The notes beneath the pieces are model-generated. The model searched no databases and was not told where the DNA came from. It saw only the letters and a list, made by a program, of their open reading frames with translations. A DNA stretch of 64,000 bases, taken from assembly GCF_002836975.1 (NCBI RefSeq), contig NZ_NIJK01000047.1, positions 222,951 through 286,950 of the forward strand. The letters are read 5' to 3'. Numbering within the stretch: the first letter of the stretch is position 1; every line of letters begins with the position of its first letter. This document shows positions 38,799-47,576 of this stretch, one piece after another. The position numbers and the translations under genes were made by a program. This DNA is from Shewanella indica. GTDB lineage: Bacteria > Pseudomonadota > Gammaproteobacteria > Enterobacterales > Shewanellaceae.

Positions 38799-39382
38799 CG
38801 GCGCAGCTTTGGGATAAGGTTGCCAATCAGGTCAATTTCAATCTGGAAATCGATGTGCAGCGCTTCTGCCACTTGGTAAAACCCGACGCCAGAATACTGG
38901 ACTTTGGATGCGGTTATGGCCGGATAGCCAAGCAGCTGAAACAGTTAGGCTATCCTGAAGTGCTGGGGGTCGATCCCTCAACCGCCATGATAAAGCGCGG
39001 CCTCAGTCTGTACCCGGACATCAATTTAACTCAGCTGCCACAACTTCCATTGCCTTTTGCCGATGAAACATTCGATGTAGTGCTGAGCTGCGCCGTTTTA
39101 ACCTGCATGTCATCTGAAATGGCGCAAAAAGCCGCCATATTGGAGCTTAAACGCGTGCTTAAGCCGGGTGGCTTGTTCCACCTGAGTGAGTTTTGCTCCC
39201 CCATTGCGAAACGTTTCACCTCAGGGCTGGGTACTCCCATGTGTTACCACACGCCCATGCAGTTGCAGGAGCTGCTGGAAGACTTTGTCGACCTGAAAGA
39301 TGAAGTCACAGCCTGTAGAACTTTGGCCGGCGATACGGCTCAATGCTATCGAGCCTTTGCCAGAAAACCGCAGCAGCTTTAG
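38795..39382 (+). CDS. Class I SAM-dependent methyltransferase
   Basis: 195 residues with SAM-binding motif I ILDFGCGYGRIAKQL, acidic motif II GVDPSTAM, and FADETFDVVLSCAVLTCM (motif IV region), followed by LKRVLKPGGLFHLSEF. This is the Methyltransf_11/25 type; substrate not predictable. Its start overlaps the mscS-like stop by 4 bp, so the two are co-translated. Confidence 0.88.
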   Translation: MTAQLWDKVANQVNFNLEIDVQRFCHLVKPDARILDFGCGYGRIAKQLKQLGYPEVLGVDPSTAMIKRGLSLYPDINLTQLPQLPLPFADETFDVVLSCAVLTCMSSEMAQKAAILELKRVLKPGGLFHLSEFCSPIAKRFTSGLGTPMCYHTPMQLQELLEDFVDLKDEVTACRTLAGDTAQCYRAFARKPQQL

Positions 39383-39383
39383 C

Positions 39384-39662
39384 TTAATTACGATAAATAG
39401 TCTGGATCAGATGAAAACCAAACTGGGTTTTGACCGGGCCATGCACTTCCAGCACAGGCTTTTTGAACACCACTTGATCGAAGGCCTTAACCATCTGGCC
39501 CGGAGCAAACTCCCCGAGATCGCCACCGCGTTTTTTTGAAGGGCACTGAGAGTATTGTTTCGCCAGCTTGCCAAAGTCCTCTCCTTTGGCGATCCGGGCC
39601 TTGAGTTTTTCCGCCTCTTCACGGGTTTTAACCAAAATGTGTCGGGCACAAGCTCGGGCCAT
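39384..39662 (-). CDS. ppiC: Parvulin-type peptidyl-prolyl isomerase PpiC
   Basis: 92-residue single-domain parvulin: [61 protein letters not shown] and the closing [16 protein letters not shown] are family landmarks, with no signal peptide, so it is cytoplasmic. It converges on the methyltransferase gene with a 1-nt gap. AGGAG lies before the ATG. Confidence 0.94.
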   Translation of the reverse strand: MARACARHILVKTREEAEKLKARIAKGEDFGKLAKQYSQCPSKKRGGDLGEFAPGQMVKAFDQVVFKKPVLEVHGPVKTQFGFHLIQTIYRN

Positions 39663-39973
39663 GTTGTTTCTCCTGAGTCATCTTCGTTAGCTAACCATTA
39701 GCAGACGATTTTACCATAATCTTGAATCCTCCCCTCATTCGATATTAAACAAGCTGCACTATGTTGACCTTATTTGCCTGGGGCAAGCTTTAGCCAAACC
39801 TATGTCAGAGCTTCAAAATAGGTTCTGCCACCGCTCTCCTACTACAAAAGTCCCATTCCTCCCGGACTATTGGTGACCCTAACAGCCCGTGCTATAGTGC
39901 CCAATGGTTACAACAATTTTGATATAAAACAAAAACAAGCAACAACAAACTGTCAACCAAGTGGAGTCGTGCC
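39663..39973. other. Intergenic region between divergent ppiC and lipoprotein gene
   Basis: 311 bp of mixed composition. I see no conserved hairpin or short gene; it must hold the two divergent promoters. GTGGAG just before 39974 is the ribosome-binding site of the lipoprotein gene. Confidence 0.5.
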
Positions 39974-41923
39974 ATGAAGATACTGTCTTACCTCCCTTTA
40001 AGCTGTACCCTATTGCTCAGCGCCTGTGGCGGTGGTGGCAACGATAATGGCGGCGACCTTATCCCTCCTGTCGTTACTCCACCTCAGGCCTTGTCGCGCT
40101 GTGAGCAACAAAGTGAATTCAACAATCAAACAACAGCATCCGGTCTGGTTTTTAAGTTGCAAAGCCGTTATTTAGCCGGCCAGCAAAGCAGTGTTATTGC
40201 CACTATGGGCACACTCAACAGCCGTAATATGCAGTTCCAATGGCAGCAGTTGTCCGGGCCCGGTGTCGATATGGGCATCAATGACAGCCCAGTGCTGGCG
40301 TTTGTACCGCCACAAAGCGGTGATTACCGTTTTCAGTTAAATGTCAGCGGCAATGATCTCAGCCTGCAGGAGACGGTTACCCTGACTGTAGCAGCGGGAA
40401 GTGGCCTAAATATCCGCCAGGATCACCAAGTGGTAGAAGGCAATAATGTCAGCATACGACTGGATAGAGTCAATGGCGCTGCAGCAAACAATATCAACTG
40501 GTGTATTGCTGCCGGGCCTGACCTTAATCTGGACTTGTCCAATCTTGAGCGTCCCTTATTTGTCGCCCCCGGGGTTAGCCAGGATACGGGGGTGATCTTG
40601 AGAGCCAGCGCCAGTGCCAATGGCGAGATCTTAAGCGATGAAGTCAGCATACTGATAACTGATGAAGCGCAAATTACCTCAGAGTACTTTGATGCGCCAG
40701 TTGCCCGCACTCATGCCTACAGGCGAAACTCGCCCTATGCCGATGTACTAAAACGCTGCACTTATTCCAATCAGCTGAGCGCTTGCCAGCTTAGTACCCT
40801 GCCCTTGATTGGACAAGTCGGCACCGGCATCAGTGATAAAGAAGCGATAATGGACCGGGTACTGGTATCCCACGATTGGATGGGGCGTAATTTTGAAGCC
40901 TTTATCGATCAAATGGACACTCATGGTGACTTTGCCACCTTATTGCAATCTGTCACCGCCGTGGTGATAAGCTACGATGTCCGTCCCTCCTTTTATTGGG
41001 TGGTTACCGGCGCCATCTATCTGGATCCGGAAGATCTTTGGTTGACGGCTACTGAGCGCGACAGCATCAATGAAGCGCCGGATTACCGTGCCGGTTTCGG
41101 TAATGAGCTGCAGTTCCTGATCCCCTGGCGTTATGTCAAAGACAACGATTATGCTTCTGTCTATCGTGATCGCAACCAGCGCAGCAATCGTCCTATCAGT
41201 GAGTTGACTACCGATCTTTCCTCGCTGCTATACCATGAGTTGGCTCATGCCAATGACTTTTTCCCGCGCAGTGTTCATTCAAGCCTTGAGGGACCAACTT
41301 TGCTGGATGATTATTACCGGCGCACGGCGCAAAAAGCCTTGATATCGGATCAGCTCAGTAGCGCTTATCCGCTTAATAGCACAGAAATGAGAGCCCTGGC
41401 CAGCGTAAGCTTTATGGGCGAAACCGCCACAGCAACCCAAAAGGCATACTCGCCCGGGGATGTCAGCGGCTTCTTCTTTGCCGACAGAGCCAATGACTTT
41501 TACAACTACAGTACCTCCAGGGAAGATGCGGCCATGCTGTTTGAAGAAGCCATGATGAGTTACCGCCTTGGGGTACAGCGGGATGTGGCTGTCACAGACA
41601 AACCCGCAACCGTGACCGCAAACAGCATCAGTGTCGACAGAGGCCAACGGGGACGGATCGGTGCCACCGAACTTAGAAACCGAACAGGCTTGGTGCTGAG
41701 CGAGATGATGCCTGAGCTCAATAATCAGCTGCTGCTGGATAGTTTGCCGGCGCCGCTGCAGATGCAACCAGGCTTGAGTTGGGCGGCCAACCTCGGCATA
41801 TCACCCACGCCCATGGCGCCAAAGAGCAATATCCAACATCAACAACAGCGTGAACAAACTCAAGTGCCGCTGCGTTTGAGTGGCGATCGCCACAGAGCTC
41901 CTGTGGGTGTAAACAGACACTGA
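39974..41923 (+). CDS. Large lipoprotein with HExxH putative metallopeptidase domain
   Basis: 649 residues. Lipoprotein signal CTLLLSACGGGG (lipidated Cys 18), a Gly/Pro linker, then two beta-rich Ig/PKD-like segments (about 45-140 and 145-230). The C-terminal half carries LLYHELAHANDFF (HExxH at 421-425) and, about 90 residues later, SREDAAMLFEEAMM, a possible Glu ligand helix, as in gluzincins. That suggests an anchored zinc peptidase; I cannot name a family. It is downstream of ppiC divergently, has GTGGAG before the ATG, and ends at a strong terminator. The last 40 residues are Gln/Arg-rich and low complexity. Confidence 0.75.
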   Translation: MKILSYLPLSCTLLLSACGGGGNDNGGDLIPPVVTPPQALSRCEQQSEFNNQTTASGLVFKLQSRYLAGQQSSVIATMGTLNSRNMQFQWQQLSGPGVDMGINDSPVLAFVPPQSGDYRFQLNVSGNDLSLQETVTLTVAAGSGLNIRQDHQVVEGNNVSIRLDRVNGAAANNINWCIAAGPDLNLDLSNLERPLFVAPGVSQDTGVILRASASANGEILSDEVSILITDEAQITSEYFDAPVARTHAYRRNSPYADVLKRCTYSNQLSACQLSTLPLIGQVGTGISDKEAIMDRVLVSHDWMGRNFEAFIDQMDTHGDFATLLQSVTAVVISYDVRPSFYWVVTGAIYLDPEDLWLTATERDSINEAPDYRAGFGNELQFLIPWRYVKDNDYASVYRDRNQRSNRPISELTTDLSSLLYHELAHANDFFPRSVHSSLEGPTLLDDYYRRTAQKALISDQLSSAYPLNSTEMRALASVSFMGETATATQKAYSPGDVSGFFFADRANDFYNYSTSREDAAMLFEEAMMSYRLGVQRDVAVTDKPATVTANSISVDRGQRGRIGATELRNRTGLVLSEMMPELNNQLLLDSLPAPLQMQPGLSWAANLGISPTPMAPKSNIQHQQQREQTQVPLRLSGDRHRAPVGVNRH

Positions 41924-41948
41924 TTGTTATTTTAGTTTGTCATAGTAT

Positions 41949-41980
41949 AAAAAAGCGCTGCCCTAGAGCAGCGCTTTTTT
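41949..41980. terminator. Bidirectional intrinsic terminator
   Basis: AAAAAAGCGCTGC and GCAGCGCTTTTTT form a stem with a 6-nt loop and A/T runs on both sides. It serves the lipoprotein gene and the convergent hda. Confidence 0.9.
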
Positions 41981-42002
41981 ACTATCTTTAGCGACTTAAA
42001 GA

Positions 42003-42713
42003 CTAAAGCCGTAGCATCTCTTTGATAAAGGGAATGGTCAACTTACGTTGATGAACCATAGACGCCTTGTCCAGCCTATCCAGTACATCGAACAGGGTAC
42101 GTAAGTCTCTGGCTAAACGATTAAGCAGAAAGCGGCCTACATCTTCCGGTAACTGTAGGCCACGCATGGCAGCGCGACGTTGCAATGCCACCAACTTTTC
42201 TTCATCGGCCATGGGCTGGAGCTGATAATTGAGTCCCCACTGCATCCTTGAGACCAGATCCGGCAAGGCAAAACCGGCATCTATAGGCGCTGCGCTGCCA
42301 CTGACCACCAGAGCACAATGTTTCTGTTCGGCTACCCGGTTATAGAGATCGAATATCGCCTCTTCCCATAAAGGATGGCCGGCAATCGCATCGACATCAT
42401 CAATACAAACCAGATCGATCTGCTCCAACCCTTCAAGTAAAGCGGTAGAGATACTGGCATGAATACCCAAAGGAATATAAAAACTGCTGCGTTCCAACTC
42501 ATTGGCGTGAGCACAGGCGGCGTGCATCAAATGGGTTCTACCCGATTTTACCGGTCCCCATAAATAAACGGCTCCCTGGCTGTGGCCTTCGGCACAGGCC
42601 CTCAGAGTCTGGATAAGTTCATCGTTTCCTGCCGCTGGATAGTAACTGTTAAAAGTCTCATCGTCCGGCAAGTGAACGGGCAGTGAAAGTTGCAAGGGTG
42701 AGTTTTGTGTCAC
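42003..42713 (-). CDS. hda: DnaA regulatory inactivator Hda
   Basis: AAA+ protein of 236 residues that, with the DNA-loaded sliding clamp, stimulates ATP hydrolysis by DnaA. The clamp-binding motif QLSLPVHL is near the N-terminus, and the Walker A region GPVKSGRTHLMHAAC has the diverged form usual for Hda. Walker B is in LVCIDDVDAIAG, and the AAA+ box VII/VIII Arg residues are in LPDLVSRMQWG and LARDLRTLFDVLDRLD. The DUF2066 gene lies directly upstream on the same strand. Confidence 0.95.
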   Translation of the reverse strand: MTQNSPLQLSLPVHLPDDETFNSYYPAAGNDELIQTLRACAEGHSQGAVYLWGPVKSGRTHLMHAACAHANELERSSFYIPLGIHASISTALLEGLEQIDLVCIDDVDAIAGHPLWEEAIFDLYNRVAEQKHCALVVSGSAAPIDAGFALPDLVSRMQWGLNYQLQPMADEEKLVALQRRAAMRGLQLPEDVGRFLLNRLARDLRTLFDVLDRLDKASMVHQRKLTIPFIKEMLRL

Positions 42714-42789
42714 TCAGGATCGTTCCCAATCGCGGTCAATCAAAAATGCGGGCGCCAAGTCTAGCATGACTGGCGCCGCGGTTAAAACC

Positions 42790-43935
42790 TCAACGGCTGC
42801 GCCACTGGTAAGGACCTAAGGGCTGGCTCACATTCTCGTTGAATTTTGTGGTCTCGGATGCCTGCGGCAATGAGTTAATACCATCGTAACCCTGGCCGTC
42901 GGCAACATCTTGAAAACCGCTCTGGGCCGAAGATAACCGAGGCTCCAAACGCAACAGGTTTTTCAAGTCGTCTTCCGAGCCAAAAAGTTGCACCTTAAAA
43001 GTAGCGCTATCACCCTGCAAAGTGCTAAGGCTTACTTCACGCACCGCGCTGAGTTGATCGAGAAACGCTTCAATTTCCACCAACTGCTTCATCTGGCTGA
43101 TGCCGGTAAAACGTACCTTGCTCAGCAAACCATCCCCAGAGTCGGCTATGGCGTACCGGGACACAAAGTAATCGGACAGTGACAACATCATCTCGGCCAC
43201 AGCCTCGTCTTTACTGGCAGCTTGTCCCTGACGATTGAGCAGAGGCTGGCCGAAGGACTGACTGATATCCGTCTTGGGATAAAGTACCAATTGATAGTTA
43301 AATTCACTGCCATTTGCCTCAAGTGCGCCCATCGCAAAGAAGTCCGCCTGATAGCGAGTTGAGGCGGTAGCAACAGTATCGGCAAATAAACCGCGCACGT
43401 CATTGACATTGATACGCATCAAATCATCAAGATCCATCAAAGGAAACATCAGCGGCACACCACGTTCCATCGAAGCATCGGCAAACGCCTTGCGCTCTTC
43501 AGCGCTTGAGTCATCACTTAGGATAACTCTTTCATTGTTGATATCCGTACTGAGCCAAAACAGAGTTAAGGGACGCTGTTTGCCCCATACAGGCAAGCCG
43601 GCTTCACGCAACATGTCGACTATCTTCCGGTGTTCGAAATTAGCTTTTAGCTTGAGCCCTTCTTCAGTATCAAGATAACCAAACTGACTGACCAGGGCAT
43701 TGGCATTGGCAAGTTTGGCTTGGATCTCCGGGCTTTCGAGAGCACTGCGTGAGCCGGAATTTTTTAAAATAACATCTTCCAATGCCTTCTTGAGCCCCTT
43801 GCTCTTCTCGGCACTGGATCTGGACCCAACGGCTACAGTAGCTTCATCCAGCTGTTTAACCTCAACAGCCTGAACCAAAGTCGTGGCGCAGAACAGGGAA
43901 AGAAAAACAACTGGCTTTACAAATAAATTCAGCAT
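42790..43935 (-). CDS. DUF2066 exported protein
   Basis: 381 residues with a signal peptide (LFVKPVVFLSLFCATTLVQA) and the DUF2066 core VGSRSSAEKSKGLKKALEDVILKNSGSRSALESPEIQAKL. It is typically found beside hda or purM in gammaproteobacteria. The C-terminal tail is polar and probably disordered. Start at ATG 43935, which places the signal peptide at the N-terminus; the longer TTG reading at 43968 is unlikely. Function unknown. Confidence 0.86.
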   Translation of the reverse strand: MLNLFVKPVVFLSLFCATTLVQAVEVKQLDEATVAVGSRSSAEKSKGLKKALEDVILKNSGSRSALESPEIQAKLANANALVSQFGYLDTEEGLKLKANFEHRKIVDMLREAGLPVWGKQRPLTLFWLSTDINNERVILSDDSSAEERKAFADASMERGVPLMFPLMDLDDLMRINVNDVRGLFADTVATASTRYQADFFAMGALEANGSEFNYQLVLYPKTDISQSFGQPLLNRQGQAASKDEAVAEMMLSLSDYFVSRYAIADSGDGLLSKVRFTGISQMKQLVEIEAFLDQLSAVREVSLSTLQGDSATFKVQLFGSEDDLKNLLRLEPRLSSAQSGFQDVADGQGYDGINSLPQASETTKFNENVSQPLGPYQWRSR

Positions 43936-44146
43936 CTTTGCGACGGTAAAAAGTGGTCGGAATGGCAAAAGTGTATCATATATGCCCCACTTGGCGAGCC
44001 GGTGGAGATGAAAAACCTGCCTCTTGGTTCATCTCGGGTTCAACTATGGAAATTGTGAAAAATTTGATCTAAAACGGCAAATAGCCCCCCACGCTTTGTG
44101 GCCATCTGGTAATATTGGCCGGTTTAACCACAATACGGATAAAAAA

Positions 44147-45400
44147 ATGAAATACCTTGCCCGTCCTCTGCAAGGCGCACAAATGTTATTTGTCGCTTTC
44201 GGAGCCCTGGTGCTGATGCCGTTGCTCACCGGCCTCGATACCAGCGTAGCCCTGTTTACCGCCGGATTCGGCACCCTGTTATTCCAACTGATCACCAAAC
44301 GTCAAATCCCTGTTTTCCTCGCGTCGTCTTTTGCTTTTATTCCACCTGTTATGTATGGCGTCCAAACTTGGGGTATCCCTGCCACCATGGGCGGGTTGAT
44401 GGCAGCCGGCTGTGTCTACCTAATGCTGGCCTCTGTGGTAAAACTGCGTGGCAGCGGCATTATTATGAGGCTTCTGCCCCCTGTGGTTGTGGGGCCGGTT
44501 ATCATCATCATAGGTCTCGGCTTGGCACCGGTTGCGGTGAATATGGCGCTTGGTAAAAGTGGAGATGGCAGCCAGGTGCTTGTTGCCCAAGATACCGCGC
44601 TATTTGTTTCTCTGGCATCACTCCTGACCACCATAGCCGTGGCCATCTTTGCCAAGGGACTGTTGAGGCTGATGCCGATCCTGGCCGGCATTATAGTCGG
44701 TTACAGCTTGAGTCTGTATTACGGCATAGTGGACTTCAATGTTGTACACGAAGCCGCCTGGCTGGCCATGCCTAACTTCGTCGCTCCCGAATTTAACTGG
44801 CACGCCATAGCCTTCATGATCCCGGTTGCCATCGCCCCGGCGGTGGAGCACATAGGGGATATTCTGGCTATCTCCAATGTTACCGGTAAAGATTACCTGA
44901 AAAAGCCCGGCTTACATCGCACTCTTGCCGGTGACGGTGTTGCCACCATAGCAGCTACCGCTTTTGGCGGCCCACCCAATACCACTTATTCTGAGGTCAC
45001 AGGCGCAGTAACCCTGACGCGCAACTTTGATCCGAGAATTATGACCTGGACAGCCATTACTGCTATTTTGCTGGCCTTCGTCGGCAAGTTGGGGGCTCTG
45101 ATGCAGACCATTCCGGTACCTGTAATGGGCGGTATCATGTGTCTGTTGTTCGGCTCTATCGCTGCAGTGGGCCTCAACTCATTGATCAAACACCAGGTGG
45201 ATCTCAGCGAACCTCGCAACCTTTCTATCGTTGGAGTGACACTGGTATTCGGTATCGGGGGTATGGCTTTCGGTATCGGTTCATTCAGCCTGACCGGCAT
45301 CAGCCTTTGCGGTATCGTAGCTATATTGATGAACCTGTTGCTGCCAAACAGCAAACCTCACGCGAGCAAAACAGGTAACTCTGTAGCAGATGAAACCTAA
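44147..45400 (+). CDS. uraA: Uracil:proton symporter UraA family
   Basis: Nucleobase-cation symporter 2 family, 417 residues, about 14 helices. MKYLARPLQGAQMLFVAFGALVLMPLLTGLDTSVALFTAGFGTLLFQL is UraA-like, as are AIAPAVEHIGD (substrate-site Glu) and FGGPPNTTYSEVTGAVTLTRNF. Uracil is the likely substrate because of similarity and because uraA sits next to hda in related genomes; xanthine or urate cannot be excluded. Start at ATG 44147 begins directly at the conserved N-terminus; the frame extends 41 codons upstream without family similarity. Confidence 0.88.
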   Translation: MKYLARPLQGAQMLFVAFGALVLMPLLTGLDTSVALFTAGFGTLLFQLITKRQIPVFLASSFAFIPPVMYGVQTWGIPATMGGLMAAGCVYLMLASVVKLRGSGIIMRLLPPVVVGPVIIIIGLGLAPVAVNMALGKSGDGSQVLVAQDTALFVSLASLLTTIAVAIFAKGLLRLMPILAGIIVGYSLSLYYGIVDFNVVHEAAWLAMPNFVAPEFNWHAIAFMIPVAIAPAVEHIGDILAISNVTGKDYLKKPGLHRTLAGDGVATIAATAFGGPPNTTYSEVTGAVTLTRNFDPRIMTWTAITAILLAFVGKLGALMQTIPVPVMGGIMCLLFGSIAAVGLNSLIKHQVDLSEPRNLSIVGVTLVFGIGGMAFGIGSFSLTGISLCGIVAILMNLLLPNSKPHASKTGNSVADET

Positions 45401-45433
45401 GCTGAGTACTGGCTGCGTTAGAACATATTAATT

Positions 45434-45466
45434 AAAAAAACCGATGGCGTTGTCATCGGTTTTTTT
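45434..45466 (+). terminator. Terminator of uraA
   Basis: A7-CCGATG / CATCGG-T7 stem-loop, 34 nt after the uraA stop; symmetrical A and T runs allow either direction. Confidence 0.88.
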
Positions 45467-45552
45467 AATTATAATCTGTCATTTCCCAATGGGAAGCATA
45501 AGAACACATAACGAGCCTCACAGACTCGAATAAAAACCGTCTGGGATGTGCA

Positions 45553-45588
45553 GAAAACAAAAATCCCCAGGACATACCCGGGGATTTT
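45553..45588 (-). terminator. Terminator of the nhaC-type gene
   Basis: AAAATCCCC (45560-45568) pairs with GGGGATTTT (45580-45588); on the minus strand it is followed by a U-rich tract. It lies 30 nt after the antiporter stop codon. Confidence 0.8.
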
Positions 45589-45617
45589 AGGTCACTGTTT
45601 AGAGTTCAGGTTAGGGC

Positions 45618-47000
45618 TCAAGCCACTATGATAAAGCCAACAAAAGTCAGTGCCGCTGCGATTAAGGCATAAGGCAGTTGAGTGACTGCGTGACTTACCA
45701 GATTACAGCCGGAGCCTTGCGCCGCAAGGACGGTGGAGTCTGAGTAGAAACATGCCTGGCTACCAAAGGATGAAGCTGACAACAAGGCGCCTATCACCAA
45801 GGGGATATCGGCACCAACAGATTGCGCCAGCGGCATTACAATAGGAATGGTTACCGCAAAAATACCCCAACTGGAACCTGTGGCAAAGGCCAGAATTGCC
45901 ATGGCTACAAATACTACTGCCGGCAAGAGCTTAGGTGTCATAAAGGGACTCAGGGAGTCGATGACATACTGAGGTAGCAGCAGTTGGTCGCAAACATCCT
46001 TGAACACAAAGGCGGCGATAACAGTGCCTATAGCCGGTAGCATGCTCTTAAAGCCATCTATCATCTGATCCATCATTTCGGACAAGGGCATCAAACGCTG
46101 TACCGCGTAATATGGCAAGGTAATCACCAAGGTTGCCAACAAGCCTTTCCATACATCGATATCGAAGTAGACGGTAAAGCCAACCAACAGCAAAATAGGT
46201 ACCAGGAAATTATGTAATTGTCCTTGCTTATCGGCCAGCTCAAACTCCTCTTCCATCGCGCGCACGGCATATTCATCCAAGGTCTGGACTTCATCAAAAT
46301 TTGTTTGTTCTTTGGCTGGACTACCGGCAGCCGCAGCAAGCTGTGCTTTTTTCATTGGCCCTATGGCCGGGACTATTCCGAGAATCACCAACAGCACCAT
46401 GGCAACTGCCAACCAGGCATAAAACATGTACGGGATTGCCTGCATATAGATTTGGATCCCCTCACCTTCGGCAGCCACTCCGTTGTTGACCAAGAGCCCG
46501 CCGAAAAAGACCGCCCAGGTAGATAGCGGCACCAACACGCACACTGGCGCAGCGGTAGAGTCGACCACATAGGCCAGCATCTCACGGGAGATCTTGAATC
46601 TGTCGGTGACCCGTTTCATGGTTTCACCGACCGTGAGCGCATTCAGGTAATCATCAATGAAGATAACCAGGCCAAGTACAAAGGTCATTAGCAGGGACGA
46701 GCGCGGCCCCTTGGCTAACTTAATTGCCTTGCGGCCAAAGGCCAAGGCACCGCCGGTGCGCACCAATAAGGCAATCAGGGCACCGAAACTGCCACACACC
46801 AGGATTAACCAACCTATGGTCTCATCGGCCATCACTTTGAGTGAAATATCGGCGAAGTTATTCAGTACCTGACTGGGATCCAAAAGTAACAGACCACTGA
46901 CCGCGCCTATGATCAACGCCAAAATGGGACGACGCAGCCAAATGGCCAGCACCAATACAACAATGGGGGGAACAAGACTTAACGCTGTCGGCTCAGACAT
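45618..47000 (-). CDS. NhaC-family Na+/H+ (or organic ion) antiporter
   Basis: 460-residue inner-membrane antiporter. It begins LVPPIVVLVLAIWLRRPILALIIGAVSGLLLL and carries GLVIFIDDYLNALTVGETMKRVTDR, the paired-Asp region typical of NhaC-family proteins, and SSWGIFAVTIPIVMPLAQSVG near the C-terminus. AGGA lies 9 nt before the ATG. Family firm; the transported ion is not decided by sequence, as some relatives exchange malate/lactate or lysine rather than sodium. Confidence 0.9.
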   Translation of the reverse strand: MSEPTALSLVPPIVVLVLAIWLRRPILALIIGAVSGLLLLDPSQVLNNFADISLKVMADETIGWLILVCGSFGALIALLVRTGGALAFGRKAIKLAKGPRSSLLMTFVLGLVIFIDDYLNALTVGETMKRVTDRFKISREMLAYVVDSTAAPVCVLVPLSTWAVFFGGLLVNNGVAAEGEGIQIYMQAIPYMFYAWLAVAMVLLVILGIVPAIGPMKKAQLAAAAGSPAKEQTNFDEVQTLDEYAVRAMEEEFELADKQGQLHNFLVPILLLVGFTVYFDIDVWKGLLATLVITLPYYAVQRLMPLSEMMDQMIDGFKSMLPAIGTVIAAFVFKDVCDQLLLPQYVIDSLSPFMTPKLLPAVVFVAMAILAFATGSSWGIFAVTIPIVMPLAQSVGADIPLVIGALLSASSFGSQACFYSDSTVLAAQGSGCNLVSHAVTQLPYALIAAALTFVGFIIVA

Positions 47001-47576
47001 GCACTTAGGTCCTCAAAAAGATGGCCTTACGGCCCTATAAAGTCATGTGGGGCGTTCAAGACACCGCCAAAACAACTGCTTTATTTACGGCTTTCCGCCA
47101 GACGGACAGTAACAACTGGTCGCTTTTGTTGGAGCCTTGCTAAAAACATCGCGCAGAAAATAATGCTCAACTGCATATGAGTCAACCATAATCTGAATCA
47201 GTCAGCGCAAATTTTGACCTTGTAGGCAATTGCCAAAAAATTTCTATATGATTCAATAGCTTTTACATGCACATTTTAAGCCCTTTTAGTGCTATTGACA
47301 TATAAGCATTCAGTTAAACTGCCTTTTTATTTTAAACAATGTCAAATGAGTTTTGTGCTAATCACCAGCACCTTGGCGATTAAGCAGTTTTAAATACTGA
47401 TATCCAACAAATTAGCAGTCGCATCATCTTTTAACTGGCATATTTGTTTGACGTGAAAAGATAAAAATTCTGTTAAAAGCAAAAAATATGGCTCACCCCC
47501 CCCTTTCTAAGATGCTTTAAATTAGGTATCGTGCCGAAGGTTAAACTCTTTCATATCAGCCAGTTTCGAGGTAGTA
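47001..47576. other. 576-bp divergent intergenic region
   Basis: AT-rich DNA between the antiporter gene and alaA. It includes a consensus -35 hexamer (TTGACA, 47295-47300) without a matching -10 at 16-18 nt, a C-tract near 47497-47505 and no reading frame with coding character. It presumably holds long regulatory regions for both genes. Confidence 0.45.

Noticed and set aside
47295..47300. Consensus TTGACA hexamer as an alaA promoter
   Set aside because: No acceptable -10 element at 16-18 nt; too little to call.
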